In this document: one piece after another, positions 1-10,472 of the stretch | Layout: each line of letters opens with the position of its first letter | How positions within the stretch are numbered: position 1 is the stretch's first letter | Origin: Trichopria drosophilae | Taxonomy: Eukaryota; Arthropoda; Insecta; Hymenoptera; Diapriidae | Length of the DNA: 64,000 nt | Direction of reading: 5' to 3' | NCBI GenBank assembly: GCA_030407085.1 | Contig: CM059585.1 | Span: 1,063,001 to 1,127,000, forward strand | Notes under the pieces: generated by a model | Database searches by the model: none | Told to the model about the DNA's origin: nothing | The model's input: the letters and a program-made list of their open reading frames with translations, nothing else | Made by a program: the position numbers and the translations under genes

Positions 1-1079
1 TTAACGGTTTTTTGAGGTAATCTTGGCAACAAACCCCCTCCCCCTATTTTTTATTGCAGATTCGAGTTCAAGGAATCAAAATTTTTCAGAATAGTTAGGC
101 CTTATACCTAACTCAACATTGTTTTGTGGAACGGTGTCATTTTTACTCGGTTCCCATAATTTTACGTCCTAATGAATTAATATTATTTAGTACTCTAATA
201 TATCATATTACAAAAAGATGTACAAACGTGCGGGAGAAGAATACTTATTGTACATAATTTTTTGACAGTTTTGTTATGTTCTGCAATTGCAAATAAATTC
301 TAACTGGAACAATGTAATTGGAATGAGCAGGCGAATACGTTCTCTACTAGAAGCTCCAAAAAAGGCGATAATTTTTTAGTTTTTGTTTTATATATGGAAG
401 CTATGAACAACTTCAGTTTTTGAGCATTACTTATATTATGGACTATTTTAGTGCATATAAAAAGATTTGGTCGCATAAAAGACCAATGGGGAATGATACT
501 ACTAATCACAAATTTCAATCGTATCTTTTCAACTTTTACAATTTTTGGTAACCATATAGGATCAGCCATTTTGAAATTTAAAAAACTGTAGTAAGTAACT
601 CCCCCTTTACAGGACGAATTCACTCGCCAATATGAAAAAAATTAATAGTAATAATAATAATTTTGAAAATCTGTCCACTTTTTGATCCGTCATATTGTAT
701 CCGCCATTTTGAAATCTGATTCAAGTTCGTTTTCACCCACCTCATGAACATACAGTATGTAAATATTTACACATTTGCTTGACTCAAAAGGTTAATATTC
801 AAATTAAATTTTATTATTTTTTGATATTATGCAGAGATTTCTATGAAGTTTGGAAGAATTTCTTACCTATTCAAAAATGTACTAAAATAATCGCATGTAG
901 TAGGATGATATGAAATTCAATTAAAATACCAAAATTTACTATACAAGTCCTATCGCGTACCTTTCCAAATATTAAAATTTGATCAATATTATTTCAAAAT
1001 AAAAGTTCATTCAATACCCATTTTTAGTAATAAATGTATTCTATTTTTCACCCAGCAAAAAGTCTAAGATTTTATCAAT
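1..1079. other. AT-rich non-coding stretch with two dispersed-repeat fragments
   Basis: No convincing gene. The only structure recognised is two short copies of the GGATCC/GCCATTTTG dispersed repeat, at about 550-585 and 685-740. Open frames here are short and lack recognisable domains. Confidence 0.5.
685..740 (+). repeat. Fragment of the ATCCGCCATTTTGAA dispersed repeat
   Basis: Contains CATATTGTATCCGCCATTTT followed by a stretch like AATCTGATTCAAGTTCG. The same order (CATATTGGATCC, GCCATTTTGAA, then a variant of ATTCGTAATCAGCGA) recurs at about 40935-41045, 46800-46870, 62395-62470 (inverted) and 63255-63320. A shorter copy lies at 550-585. Confidence 0.55.
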
Positions 1080-1460
1080 GAGGTTAATCCCTCCGGAACC
1101 CTCCCATCTGAGATCCCCCTCAGAGCTAATCGTCGCGATTAAACGTCTCCTTTTCGCGATAGCCAAATGAACACCAAAACGTGCCCGCCTAGCTTAATAA
1201 AGCTCGCGATAACTGATAAGGTTTTCTCGATCTTCCGCATATCTATTTTGAGATTACATCGTTAATTAGTGTGCGGACGTGCGCTTTAATCAGCCTCGGG
1301 CAAAATAACACCCGCCTAATAAACCGTTGGTGTTTTCTCGAAAATGAATTGCGGTCACGTTTTTCCCCTAGGCGCTGTTACCAATGGCAGATCGATACGC
1401 GTATGTCCGCAGAATTACGAAGATATAATGGCTCTGGTACCGGCCTCTATTGAAAAGCTC
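1080..1460. promoter_or_regulatory. CpG-rich island, candidate conserved regulatory block
   Basis: Markedly less AT-rich than its flanks and rich in CpG (repeated CGCG, TCGCGATA). It has a paired GATA-type stretch, GATAACTGATAAGG, near 1207-1220. No domain is recognisable in the 60-codon frame at 1271-1453. A cis-regulatory or conserved non-coding block is an inference from composition only. A degraded GC-rich mobile element is the alternative. Confidence 0.25.
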
Positions 1461-3139
1461 AACACGTTCGAGGGTCTGTTTTACTTATACTATTGCATCG
1501 GATGTGGATAATACTTTCCGCGATTTACAGAAATAACTTCATTTCACCCCGGCTAAAGAAACCGTACAAGCCATGCTTATATACACTGATGTGTCAGTTA
1601 CCGTAAACATAGCTTTCTTGGACGCTAACTTCCTTACCTAGGCGGTTGTAGTTCACAATGTTATTCGGTGGTTATTACCAAACGTAATCCACCCTATGTA
1701 CGTCTACGATTATAGTAAATGTAGAAATAGAACTACTTGGGAGTCTTCGTATACTGTAAATAACTTTAGAAATCATAAAGAATGCAGTTATTATGATCCC
1801 GAAAGTTATACTTTGAGACATTCGATATATGTACTAGGATATAGATCAATTTTTTGGTAATTACAAAATAATAAAAAAAAATGAAAATTCGAAATTTTAA
1901 TGACAAAAAATATATCCAACATGACCTTTGTAATTATAACAGTAAAAATCTAAAAGACGTTTAATGACGCAAATTGTTGACTAATGTGTGGTTGGTTACC
2001 AGAAAGTGTCCGTTAACTAGATGGAATGTTTTTTGGTTTTCTTCTAAAGTCATTGTTTATGCAAATAATTTGTATGGGAATGTATAACTATATCGACTCG
2101 TACCATGCCGACCTTCCCACGTTCTTCACAGATGGCTCTGGAGCTTAGAATATAGAAGTGTGACTTTTATATTATTGAAAAACAACCCTTTATAACGTAT
2201 TTCTAAGGGGTAGAGAGTTACTAACAATGACTAATACTCGAGAGAAAATTCCGAAATGAAATTCCGTGATTGCGCAGGTTCTGATTTCAAAATTCAAATG
2301 GAAACGGTGGATAATATCAATGGCAGTTTATCAACATTTAAAATAGGGTCAAAAATAGATAATATTAAAAAAACTGATGTTTTGTTTTCTCTGTGAAGTT
2401 TTTAGAAAAGAATTAAAAAAATACTTCCAGGTGATAAAAAAATAAACGTTTTTTCCACGATAAACGAATTATTTTTTGTAAGTTGTTAATTTTCATGGCA
2501 AGTTGGCATGGGGAATTTTTAATAAGGGAACATATAATTCTTGTCAGAAAATTTTTCTTCGCACATAAATTTAACGTTGTTATGTGGAATTTCATTAACA
2601 AAAAACTGAAATCATCCGTATATTTATTTCCTTTGCTGTATTGCGTTTTTATTAAAACTTTAGAACATTCCAGACTACCATGACATGAATATTGAACATA
2701 CATGCTTGACTTATACTGAAAGAAGAATAGTTAACACAAAAGATGAAGGGAATTAGTTTTCGATCAAGTACTATACCAATTTACCAATTTCAAACTACGA
2801 GCCTAAGTGGAAAATTGGAATATCAATTCACTCATTATGGATGGAAAATGGAGCTACACCCATATTTTGCTGCTCGGATAGTCACTAAACTTATGTAAAA
2901 AATTGGACCAAAAAGTATTTTCAATCGTACATTTTTATCTTATTTGTGTTAGCTTCCTCGAATTATTCGTGGCTTTATTTATTCGAATAACGGCGACTAA
3001 AAGGATACGAGCGAGCAGAAAATGCACCAGGAATTCTTAATAAGGAAGAAAAATCTCGGCTATTGGTAGTTGAGGTCGAGTGAAATCTGTGTGAATTTAA
3101 GAGTTTTTTCAATATTTACTTCGTTAAAGATGCCATAAA
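1461..3139. other. AT-rich stretch, nothing recognised
   Basis: Short open frames on both strands around 2413-2703 overlap each other and show no motif. No TIR, tandem repeat or RNA gene seen. Confidence 0.4.
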
Positions 3140-3400
3140 ACGGCCATAAAGTTGCCTTGTTTTACGCCTTTCGACCCGTTTAACATACGACTCGATCGTG
3201 TATTACTGGCAGACCGGCCTCACTTTTGTCGCGGTGGCCATTATCGATTTGACGGACGGCATACCGCCGTAGGTTCAACGTCTTATAACTCGCGGCATAT
3301 AGCCGCTATGTACACGCGCTTATTACGGGGAAGAAATATCAACAAAGCACGGCATTATATGCATACAGCACCGAGAAATGCCTGGGAAAACTAAGAAAGA
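3140..3400. promoter_or_regulatory. Second CpG-rich island
   Basis: Local rise in GC and CpG between AT-rich flanks, with ACGCCTTTCGACCCG and TACCGCCGTAGG type stretches. An 80-codon frame (3152-3394) runs through it, but its translation has no recognisable motif and an open frame is expected in a GC-richer patch. Regulatory role is inference. Confidence 0.22.
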
Positions 3401-4271
3401 CAAAAGCGCAGATCTTTATGAAAATTACATGAGGTTTCTTCATAAATTCATAATGAGTTTTCACACCAGAGTTATGGCTTGAATTTTGAGCATCTGAAAA
3501 ATACGTGATTTGTTGTAGAATAAATTACCCTCATTTCTCTTCTTCTTACTGCGCTGCCGTTCTTTCTTCGTAATTTCATTATCACCGTCGCCGTCGTAAC
3601 ACGCGATGCTTTATATGCATTACCGCATTTCATTACCTATCGTCAACGTTTTCCTGAGTTGCACCAATTAAAGTCTTGTACGATAATAATGGTCGAAAAT
3701 TTAAGAATTTTTAATTTCTTGTCCGGCACATACTTCTTTCCGAAGATTCAGAGATTTTAATTAAAACTGCCTAGAAGACTCTTTTTGTGTAAAATATTAC
3801 AATTTCAAAAATAAGTCGTATTGCAAGGAGTAGAAACCCTAACCTTTATTGTTTTCTTCATCACCTTGGCAAACATTAATATTGCATTTTTGGAAGTCAA
3901 ACAACTTGTTATAATTGGCTATTTGTTGGTGCTATTGCATATATATATATATATACCGGGTGAGTCTGGTAGAAGTGCCCATAGGGAAACCCATGTTAAA
4001 TCTACGCGTCTCGTGATTGGTCGATTCCGGTGAAATGCCGCTTGCCATTGGACGTCAATGATTGGACGCGTCATATGCAATTGAAATATACATTTAAGAA
4101 AGTAAACAAACAAAATATGTCAATATAATAATTCTGGCGGCTGAAAGTGCAAGAACTTTTTGGAAATTGGCGTGCTGTGAACTAATTTGCAATTGAAATG
4201 GAACATTAATTTCTTCGGGTAGTTCTTTCATGCACGAAAATGGAAATAAATCTCTTGAATGACATAACCAC

Positions 4272-4850
4272 GTTCTTGGGCTCAAGTGAAATGCTTCAAA
4301 TGTGAAAGTGGACTTACTTCGTACTGAAGGGCTTCGGATATTCTACTGCAATGATACTATCAGATAAGTTTTTTGTGTTAATCTAGTTATTCAACTTTAT
4401 TTACATACAGAATCCGGTCCTTTGTGTTGTGTAATTTTATTTATTATTACAGATAAAGCCGCTGGGATCGTTGGAAAGAATAACGGAAAATTTGATATTC
4501 ATCGCTCGAATGACTCAGTTATGATGCGTCACTTAATCACGTTTTTGGGCTCAAGTCAAAAGCTCCAGGTATGAAACTGAAACTCAAGACTTACTTCGTA
4601 CGTACCTATTGTTGTTACGTACAGATGCAGTTGATCAGTTGAAGGGCTTAGGACAAATAACGATATCAAAATGATATGGCATTCGTCAATGACGCAGAGA
4701 TATTCTACTGCGATAATACTATCAGATAAGTTTTTAGTGTTAATCTGGTTATTCAGCTTTATTTACATACAGAATCTGGTCCTTTGTGTTGTGTTTTTTT
4801 ATTTATTATTACAGATAGATGCTGGGATCGTTACGAACATTTACGTGGAA
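4272..4850 (+). repeat. Diverged tandem duplication inside the left arm
   Basis: Two units begin with a TTGGGCTCAAGT stretch at about 4276 and 4545. Both run through ATACTATCAGATAAGTTTTT and CAGAATC(C/T)GGTCCTTTGTG to GCTGGGATCGTT. The second unit carries about 84 extra bases, so the offset grows from 269 to about 353. The right arm has the mirror image at about 9001-9579. Confidence 0.75.
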
Positions 4851-4880
4851 ATTCTACTGTTCATGAAAAGGGGGACACGA

Positions 4881-5500
4881 TATTAAAGTTTTGAAGATTT
4901 CTCAGAGCGACAGAAAAGTATTAGTCTCCGAGAGGAGAATTATTGAATAGTTGGCTACGACATTAAAATTTGGAGGTTACCTAAGATCCAAAGGAAAAAA
5001 TTGGACAGCCAGAAGAGAATCAATGAAAAGGTCAGCATCGGATTGAAATTTTGAGGCTTTGTAAGAGCAAAGTGGCAGAATTGACTTTAGGGAAGGAAAT
5101 TAATGTAAATTAGGGTACGATCTGGAAATTTTCAGGATTTCTATGAGCGAAAGGAAAAAATTGGGTTGCGAGAAGGGAAGTAGTGAAATGGAGCGCACCA
5201 CATTGAAATTTTGAGGATTTCTACAAGCGAAGTGGCAGAATTGGCTTTAGGGGAGGAAATTAATTTAAACTAGGGTACGATCTGGAAATTTTCTGGATTT
5301 CTATGAACTAAAGAAAAGAAGTAATTCACTTCTATGCTCAATTCTTCCCTTTCGCTCTCAGAAATATTCAAAACTATAGTATTGTGTCCTCCTTTTCATT
5401 AATTCTCTTCTCGCTATTTCCAATTCTTTTCTTTCGTTCTCAGAAATTTTCAAAACTTTAGTATCGTGTCCTCCTTTTCATTAATTCTCTTCTAGCATAA
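4881..5500 (+). repeat. 80-bp minisatellite with an internal orientation switch (left arm)
   Basis: Units starting with ATT(G/A)AAATTTTGAGG-like sequence begin at about 4882, 4962, 5042, 5122, 5202 and 5282, an exact 80-bp spacing. After about 5330 the same unit continues in the opposite orientation (TTCGTTCTCAGAAATTTTC, then CCTTTTCATTAATTCTC), also with an 80-bp period. Units are about 65-85% alike by eye. No conserved open frame. Confidence 0.85.
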
Positions 5501-5797
5501 ATAAACAGTGTCCATCAAAAGTACATAAAGGCTCTGCAAATTAGGACATACAAATATTTGTTGCATAATCCTGATTTTATTCATGGCGTATAATCATGGA
5601 ATGGTGATGGAAGGTCTGCAAATATAAAGAGATGACACTAACTTTCCAACTCTCCGAACAGAAAGTGACTGACTGCCATGGCAGAGTGAGAAGATCTACT
5701 ACCATCGCCTCTGTAAAATGCATTGCTCTTTATTTATAATGTACGTAATAATGACAAGGCAAATGAACTGAACAAAATCTGTAAAATTTTATTTTTT

Positions 5798-6777
5798 TTA
5801 TTCGATTAGATGCTCAAAATGTAAGCCACCGGTAGCTGTACAATATCCTAATCTGTTGTAAAATTCATTTGTCGCATTCTGCAACATTTCGACTCCAATG
5901 TTTTGAATGATGTCTATGATTGCGTCCCTCAGTTCGACAGCTGTCTTCGCAAATGGTCTGCTGTACAACTCATTCTTAATGTACCCCCAGAAAAAGAAAT
6001 CCAGTGGATTGAGATCAGGAGAACGAGCAGGCCATTTTACTGGACCGAACCGACCAATCCAACGTCCTGGGAAATTACCATTAAGATGGTATGTAACTGG
6101 TCTGATACCATGAGCTGGAGCTCCGTCCTGTTGGAACCAGATCATCCGATCTTCCTGCAATGTATTCGAAGAACACAATTTTCATTTTGTATTGTAATAA
6201 GAATTAAAATGTTTTTGTTCATTTTGAATTTGCATTAATGCATAAATATTTTTCATAAATTTACATTACGTTCTTAACGGCTCGAAGATTATTGTTATTA
6301 TTTCAATATTTGTTTATCGTTATTATTTCATTATTATTATTATCTCTATGTTATCTTAAATTGATTTGAATGGCGAATCGTATTTTCTTTACCAAAAAAT
6401 TTAAGATCGCTCTTCTACAAATACGAATAGATTCAGGTACTTAGTTATAAATTAGTAGCCATCTATCAACTTTGTATTTTTATTTTTGTAAAGGATTCTT
6501 ATTTGTTGATCACAATTAATAAAATAGAAAATTATTGTTATTATAAATATTGTTATTATTCAGTGTATTTATTATAAAACTTACCTCTTCCTCAATGTAT
6601 TTTAAAGTTGGAGTAACTACTCCTTCCAGCATTTGCAGATATAAATCTCCGTTCAGGTTGTCTTCAATGAAGACCGGTCCAATAATTTTATCGGATATTA
6701 TGCCAACCCATACTTGAACTTTTACTTTGTACTGGGTGTGTATTTCCATTAACTCTCGAGGATTATCTCTGGCCCAA
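5798..6777 (-). pseudogene. Truncated inverted copy of the mariner transposase (left arm)
   Basis: This is the minus-strand twin of the 3' part of the transposase at 6778-8053. Exon-like blocks lie at 6777-6586 and 6154-5798, with the same intron-like gap between them (6585-6155). It retains the segment from the HWARDNP-like region to the C-terminus, including the second and third catalytic Asp (QQDGAP and SPDLNPLD). It lacks the DNA-binding domain and first catalytic Asp, because the inverted repeat ends at 6777. It cannot encode a complete transposase. Stop codon context and downstream AT-rich 3' sequence match the right copy. Confidence 0.85.
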
Positions 6778-8053
6778 ATACAAATTTGTGCCGCAGTTGA
6801 GGATAATCCTCATCTCTCGACGAGGCAAATTTCTAGGCAGCTTGGATTCGCTCAAATTACAATCAGCCGAGTGCTGAAAAAAAATGGTTATAAACCATAC
6901 AAGGTGCACAAACACCAGGAACTGATTACAAATGACAGTGAACACCGTATGTCATTTTGTGAAATAATGACAGACATCATAAATCAAGACCCGGAAGTGC
7001 TTCGAAACATATGTTTCAGCGATGAGTGCATTTTTTTTTAGTTTCGTCACCTAACAGGCAAAATTATAGACATTGGGCCAGAGATAATCCTCGAGAGTTA
7101 ATGGAAATACACACCCAGTACAAAGTAAAAGTTCAAGTATGGGTTGGCATAATATCCGATAAAATTATTGGACCGGTCTTCATTGAAGACAACCTGAACG
7201 GAGATTTATATCTGCAAATGCTGGAAGGAGTAGTTACTCCAACTTTAAAATACATTGAGGAAGAGGTAAGTTTTATAATAAATACACTGAATAATAACAA
7301 TATTTATAATAACAATAATTTTCTATTTTATTAATTGTGATCAACAAATAAGAATCCTTTACAAAAAAATAAAATACAAAGTTGATAGATGGCTACTAAT
7401 TTATAACTAAGTACCTAAATCTATTCGTATTTGTAGAAGAGCGATCTTAAATTTGTTGGTAAAGAAAATACGATTCGCCATTCAAATCAATTTAAGATAA
7501 CATAGAGATAATAATAATAATGAAATAATAACGATAAACAAATATTGAAATAATAACAATAATCTTCGAGCCGTTAAGAACGTAATGTAAATTTATGAAA
7601 AATATTTATGCATTAATGCAAATTCAAAATGAACAAAAACATTTTAATTCTTATTACAATACAAAATGAAAATTGTGTTCTTCGAATACATTGCAGGAAG
7701 ATCGGATGATCTGGTTCCAACAGGACGGAGCTCCAGCTCATGGTATCAGACCAGTTACATACCATCTTAATGGTAATTTCCCAGGACGTTGGATTGGTCG
7801 GTTCGGTCCAGTAAAATGGCCTGCTCGTTCTCCTGATCTCAATCCACTGGATTTCTTTTTCTGGGGGTACATTAAGAATGAGTTGTACAGCAGACCATTT
7901 GCGAAGACAGCTGTCGAACTGAGGGACGCAATCATAGACATCATTCAAAACATTGGAGTCGAAATGTTGCAGAATGCGACAAATGAATTTTACAACAGAT
8001 TAGGATATTGTACAGCTACCGGTGGCTTACATTTTGAGCATCTAATCGAATAA
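6778..8053 (+). pseudogene. Tc1/mariner DD41D transposase, 5'-truncated and frameshifted
   Basis: Encodes a cut-and-paste transposase of the DDE_3/mariner type that would bind the element's ends and insert at TA. In order: a helix-turn-helix (NPHLSTRQISRQLGFAQITI, about 6803-6862), the first Asp in FSDECIFF, a VWVGI strand, then an intron (7266-7696, GAG/GTAAGT to TTGCAG/GAA, phase 0). The last exon carries QQDGAPAH and SPDLNPLD, with 41 residues between the two Asp, and ends HFEHLIE then TAA at 8053. A T9 run at 7031-7039 shifts the frame just after the first Asp and gives a TAG at 7039-7041. No credible start codon: upstream sequence is the left arm read in the wrong sense. An A-rich AATAAAATTTT stretch follows the stop and could serve for polyadenylation. 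Inactive as written. Confidence 0.85.
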
Positions 8054-9901
8054 AAAAAATAAAATTTTACAGATTTTGTTCAGTTCATTTGCCTTGTCAT
8101 TATTACGTACATTATAAATAAAGAGCAATGCATTTTACAGAGGCGATGGTAGTAGATCTTCTCACTCTGCCATGGCAGTCAGTCACTTTCTGTTCGGAGA
8201 GTTGGAAAGTTAGTGTCATCTCTTTATATTTGCAGACCTTCCGTCACCATTCCATGATTATACGCCATGAATAAAATCAGGATTATGCAACAAATATTTG
8301 TATGTCCTAATTTGCAGAGCCTTTATGTACTTTTGATGGACACTGTTTATTTATGCTAGAAGAGAATTAATGAAAAGGAGGACACGATACTAAAGTTTTG
8401 AAAATTTCTGAGAACGAAAGAAAAGAATTGGAAATAGCGAGAAGAGAATTAATGAAAAGGAGGACACAATACTATAGTTTTGAATATTTCTGAGAGCGAA
8501 AGGGAAGAATTGAGCATAGAAGTGAATTACTTCTTTTCTTTAGTTCATAGAAATCCAGAAAATTTCCAGATCGTACCCTAGTTTAAATTAATTTCCTCCC
8601 CTAAACCCAATTCTGCCACTTCGCTTGTAGAAATCCTCAAAATTTCAATGTGGTGCGCTCCATTTCACTACTTCCCTTCTCGCAACCCAATTTTTTCCTT
8701 TCGCTCATAGAAATCTTGAAAATTTCCAGATCGTACCCTAATTTACATTAATTTCCTTCCCTAAAGTCAATTCTGCCACTTTGCTCTTACAAAGCCTCAA
8801 AATTTCAATCCGATGCTGACCTTTTCATTGATTCTCTTCTGGCTGTCCAATTTTTTCCTTTGGATCTTAGGTAACCTCCAAATTTTAATGTCGTAGCCAA
8901 CTATTCAATAATTCTCCTCTCGGAGACTAATACTTTCCTGTCGCTCTGAGAAATCTTCAAAACTTTAATATCGTGTCCCCCTTTTCATGAACAGTAGAAT
9001 TTCCACGTAAATGTTCGTAACGATCCCAGCATCTATCTGTAATAATAAATAAAAAAACACAACACAAAGGACCAGATTCTGTATGTAAATAAAGCTGAAT
9101 AACCAGATTAACACTAAAAACTTATCTGATAGTATTATCGCAGTAGAATATCTCTGCGTCATTGACGAATGCCATATCATTTTGATATCGTTATTTGTCC
9201 TAAGCCCTTCAACTGATCAACTGCATCTGTACGTAACAACAATAGGTACGTACGAAGTAAGTCTTGAGTTTCAGTTTCATACCTGGAGCTTTTGACTTGA
9301 GCCCAAAAACGTGATTAAGTGACGCATCATAACTGAGTCATTCGAGCGATGAATATCAAATTTTCCGTTATTCTTTCCAACGATCCCAGCGGCTTTATCT
9401 GTAATAATAAATAAAATTATACAACACAAAGGACCGGATTCTGTATGTAAATAAAGTTGAATAACTAGATTAACACAAAAAAACTTATCTGATAGTATCA
9501 TTGCAGTAGAATATCCGAAGCCCTTCAGTACGAAGTAAGTCCACTTTCACATTTGAAGCATTTCACTTGAGCCCAAGAACGTGGTTATGTCATTCAAGAG
9601 ATTTATTTCCATTTTCGTGCATGAAAGAACTACCCGAAGAAATTAATGTTCCATTTCAATTGCAAATTAGTTCACAGCACGCCAATTTCCAAAAAGTTCT
9701 TGCACTTTCAGCTGCCAGAATTATTATATTGACATATTTTGTTTGTTTACTTTCTTAAATGTATATTTCAATTGCATATGACGCGTCCAATCATTGACGT
9801 CCAATGGCAAGCGGCATTTCACCGGAATCGACCAATCACGAGACGCGTAGATTTAACATGGGTTTCCCTATGGGCACTTCTACCAGACTCACCCGGTATA
9901 T
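7073..9901 (-). repeat. Right arm of the giant inverted repeat (2.83 kb)
   Basis: Mirror of 3951-6777, running from TTGGGCCAGAGATAATCC outward to CTCACCCGGTATATAT at about 9890-9904. Because TA lies at both outer edges next to CCGGGTGAG, a TA target duplication is possible but cannot be separated from the TA-rich flank. Right of the arm is unrelated sequence (CTTACACGACG), and left of the other arm is a different unique sequence, so the boundary is real on both sides. Confidence 0.93.
8351..8970 (-). repeat. 80-bp minisatellite, mirror copy (right arm)
   Basis: Reverse-complement counterpart of 4881-5500, with the same number of units and the same orientation switch. One informative difference: AATTGGCTTTAGG in the left arm against AATTGGGTTTAGG (read on the minus strand) in the right arm. 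Confidence 0.85.
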
Positions 9902-10028
9902 ATCTTACACGACGTATTTTTGTTGAGACCATATAGAGTAAAGCCCCTATGTAATTTTAACGTATGTTTATTTTAAATTATATACAGTGACATGGCAACT
10001 TATTTATTTCAATATCTACGGATATCAG

Positions 10029-10472
10029 GGTGCACCTCAAAAACCAGACAAATCACAAAGAAGACACTTCAAAAACCAGACATTTAAAGATATTGTGATT
10101 CAAAATACAGACATTCAAAAACCAGATTGTACAATGCACATATTCTGTCAATGTAATTAAGGATTTAATTCTAAACGTGCTTAATAAATAATCCGGAGGT
10201 CAAACTAATTTGACCTTCAAGTGACCTACAAAATTAATCCCATGGTATAGCATTTTCGACCCTGAAATGACCTTCCTGTGAAACCTCAAGGATGGCGAGC
10301 CGAGATGATTTCTTTTATGTAGGGACCGCACCAATCGGAGTTGTCTGTATTTTAAAATGTCGGGTTTTTAAATATCTGTTTTTTGAAATATTTATTTTTT
10401 AAATGTCTCTTTGTTCAAATGTTTGGTTTTTGAATGTCTGTGTTTTGAAATTACGGGTTTTTTAAGTGCACT
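10029..10472. mobile_element. Foldback/MITE-like element with repetitive subterminal arms
   Basis: Ends are GGTGCACCTCAAAAACCAG on the left and, read inward on the other strand, AGTGCACTTAAAAAACCCG on the right. Each arm of about 100-130 bp is built from degenerate repeats of an ACATTCAAAAACCAGA-type 15-mer. The unique middle carries a cluster of TGACCT half-sites. No open frame. Non-autonomous by structure. Confidence 0.6.
10197..10227. promoter_or_regulatory. AGGTCA/TGACCT half-site cluster (nuclear-receptor-like)
   Basis: AGGTCA at 10197-10202, then TGACCT at 10211-10216 and 10222-10227. The two TGACCT copies are spaced by exactly 5 bp (DR5), and the outer AGGTCA is inverted to them. Nuclear receptors bind such half-sites, but occupancy is inference. 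A further TGACCT lies at about 10270. Confidence 0.35.

Larger units (their letters stand above)
3951..6777 (+). repeat. Left arm of a giant inverted repeat (2.83 kb)
   Basis: Reads as the reverse complement of 7073-9901, with positions x and y pairing at x+y of about 13851. The outer edge starts at the TACCGGGTGAG that follows a TA run. The inner edge is TTTGGGCCA/TGGCCCAAA at 6770-6777. I see scattered differences between the arms: single substitutions near 4140, 5236 and 5607, and small homopolymer indels near 4372 and 6480. The arms are therefore very similar but not identical. The arm holds, from outside inward, a tandem duplication, an 80-bp minisatellite, a mariner terminal sequence and a truncated transposase gene on the minus strand. 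Confidence 0.93.
5506..8345 (+). mobile_element. DD41D (rosa-like) Tc1/mariner element with palindromic structure
   Basis: The two ends are CAGTGTCCATCAAAAG at 5506 and its reverse complement ending at 8345, plausible mariner-type terminal repeats. Between them lies a transposase whose 3' part occurs twice, in opposite orientations, around a unique 295-bp centre (6778-7072). The centre encodes the helix-turn-helix region and first catalytic Asp. Both ends are therefore copies of the same 3' end, and the genuine 5' end and start codon are missing. Spacing between the second and third catalytic Asp is 41 residues, the pattern described for the rosa/DD41D branch. The ends and the family are inferred from the pattern. 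No database search was possible. Confidence 0.75.

Noticed and set aside
3152..3394. 80-codon frame in the CpG-rich island as a gene
   Set aside because: No domain, and longer open frames are expected where stops are diluted by GC. Treated as part of the island.
3938..3955. TA run at the palindrome edge as a defined target-site duplication
   Set aside because: The flank is a TA microsatellite, so no duplication length can be read.
4671..4886. 71-codon hydrophobic frame in the left arm (and its mirror in the right arm)
   Set aside because: Lies in the duplicated non-coding part of the arm; the sister duplicate does not keep the frame.
4881..5330. 80-bp repeats as a CRISPR array
   Set aside because: No alternation of constant repeats and unique spacers; the whole 80 bp is one degenerate unit in a eukaryotic mobile element.
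3951..9901. Giant inverted repeat as a pure assembly or chimeric-read artefact
   Set aside because: The arms differ by several substitutions and small indels and are separated by a unique 295-bp centre with coherent coding sequence, which a simple fold-back chimera would not give. Long reads would settle it.
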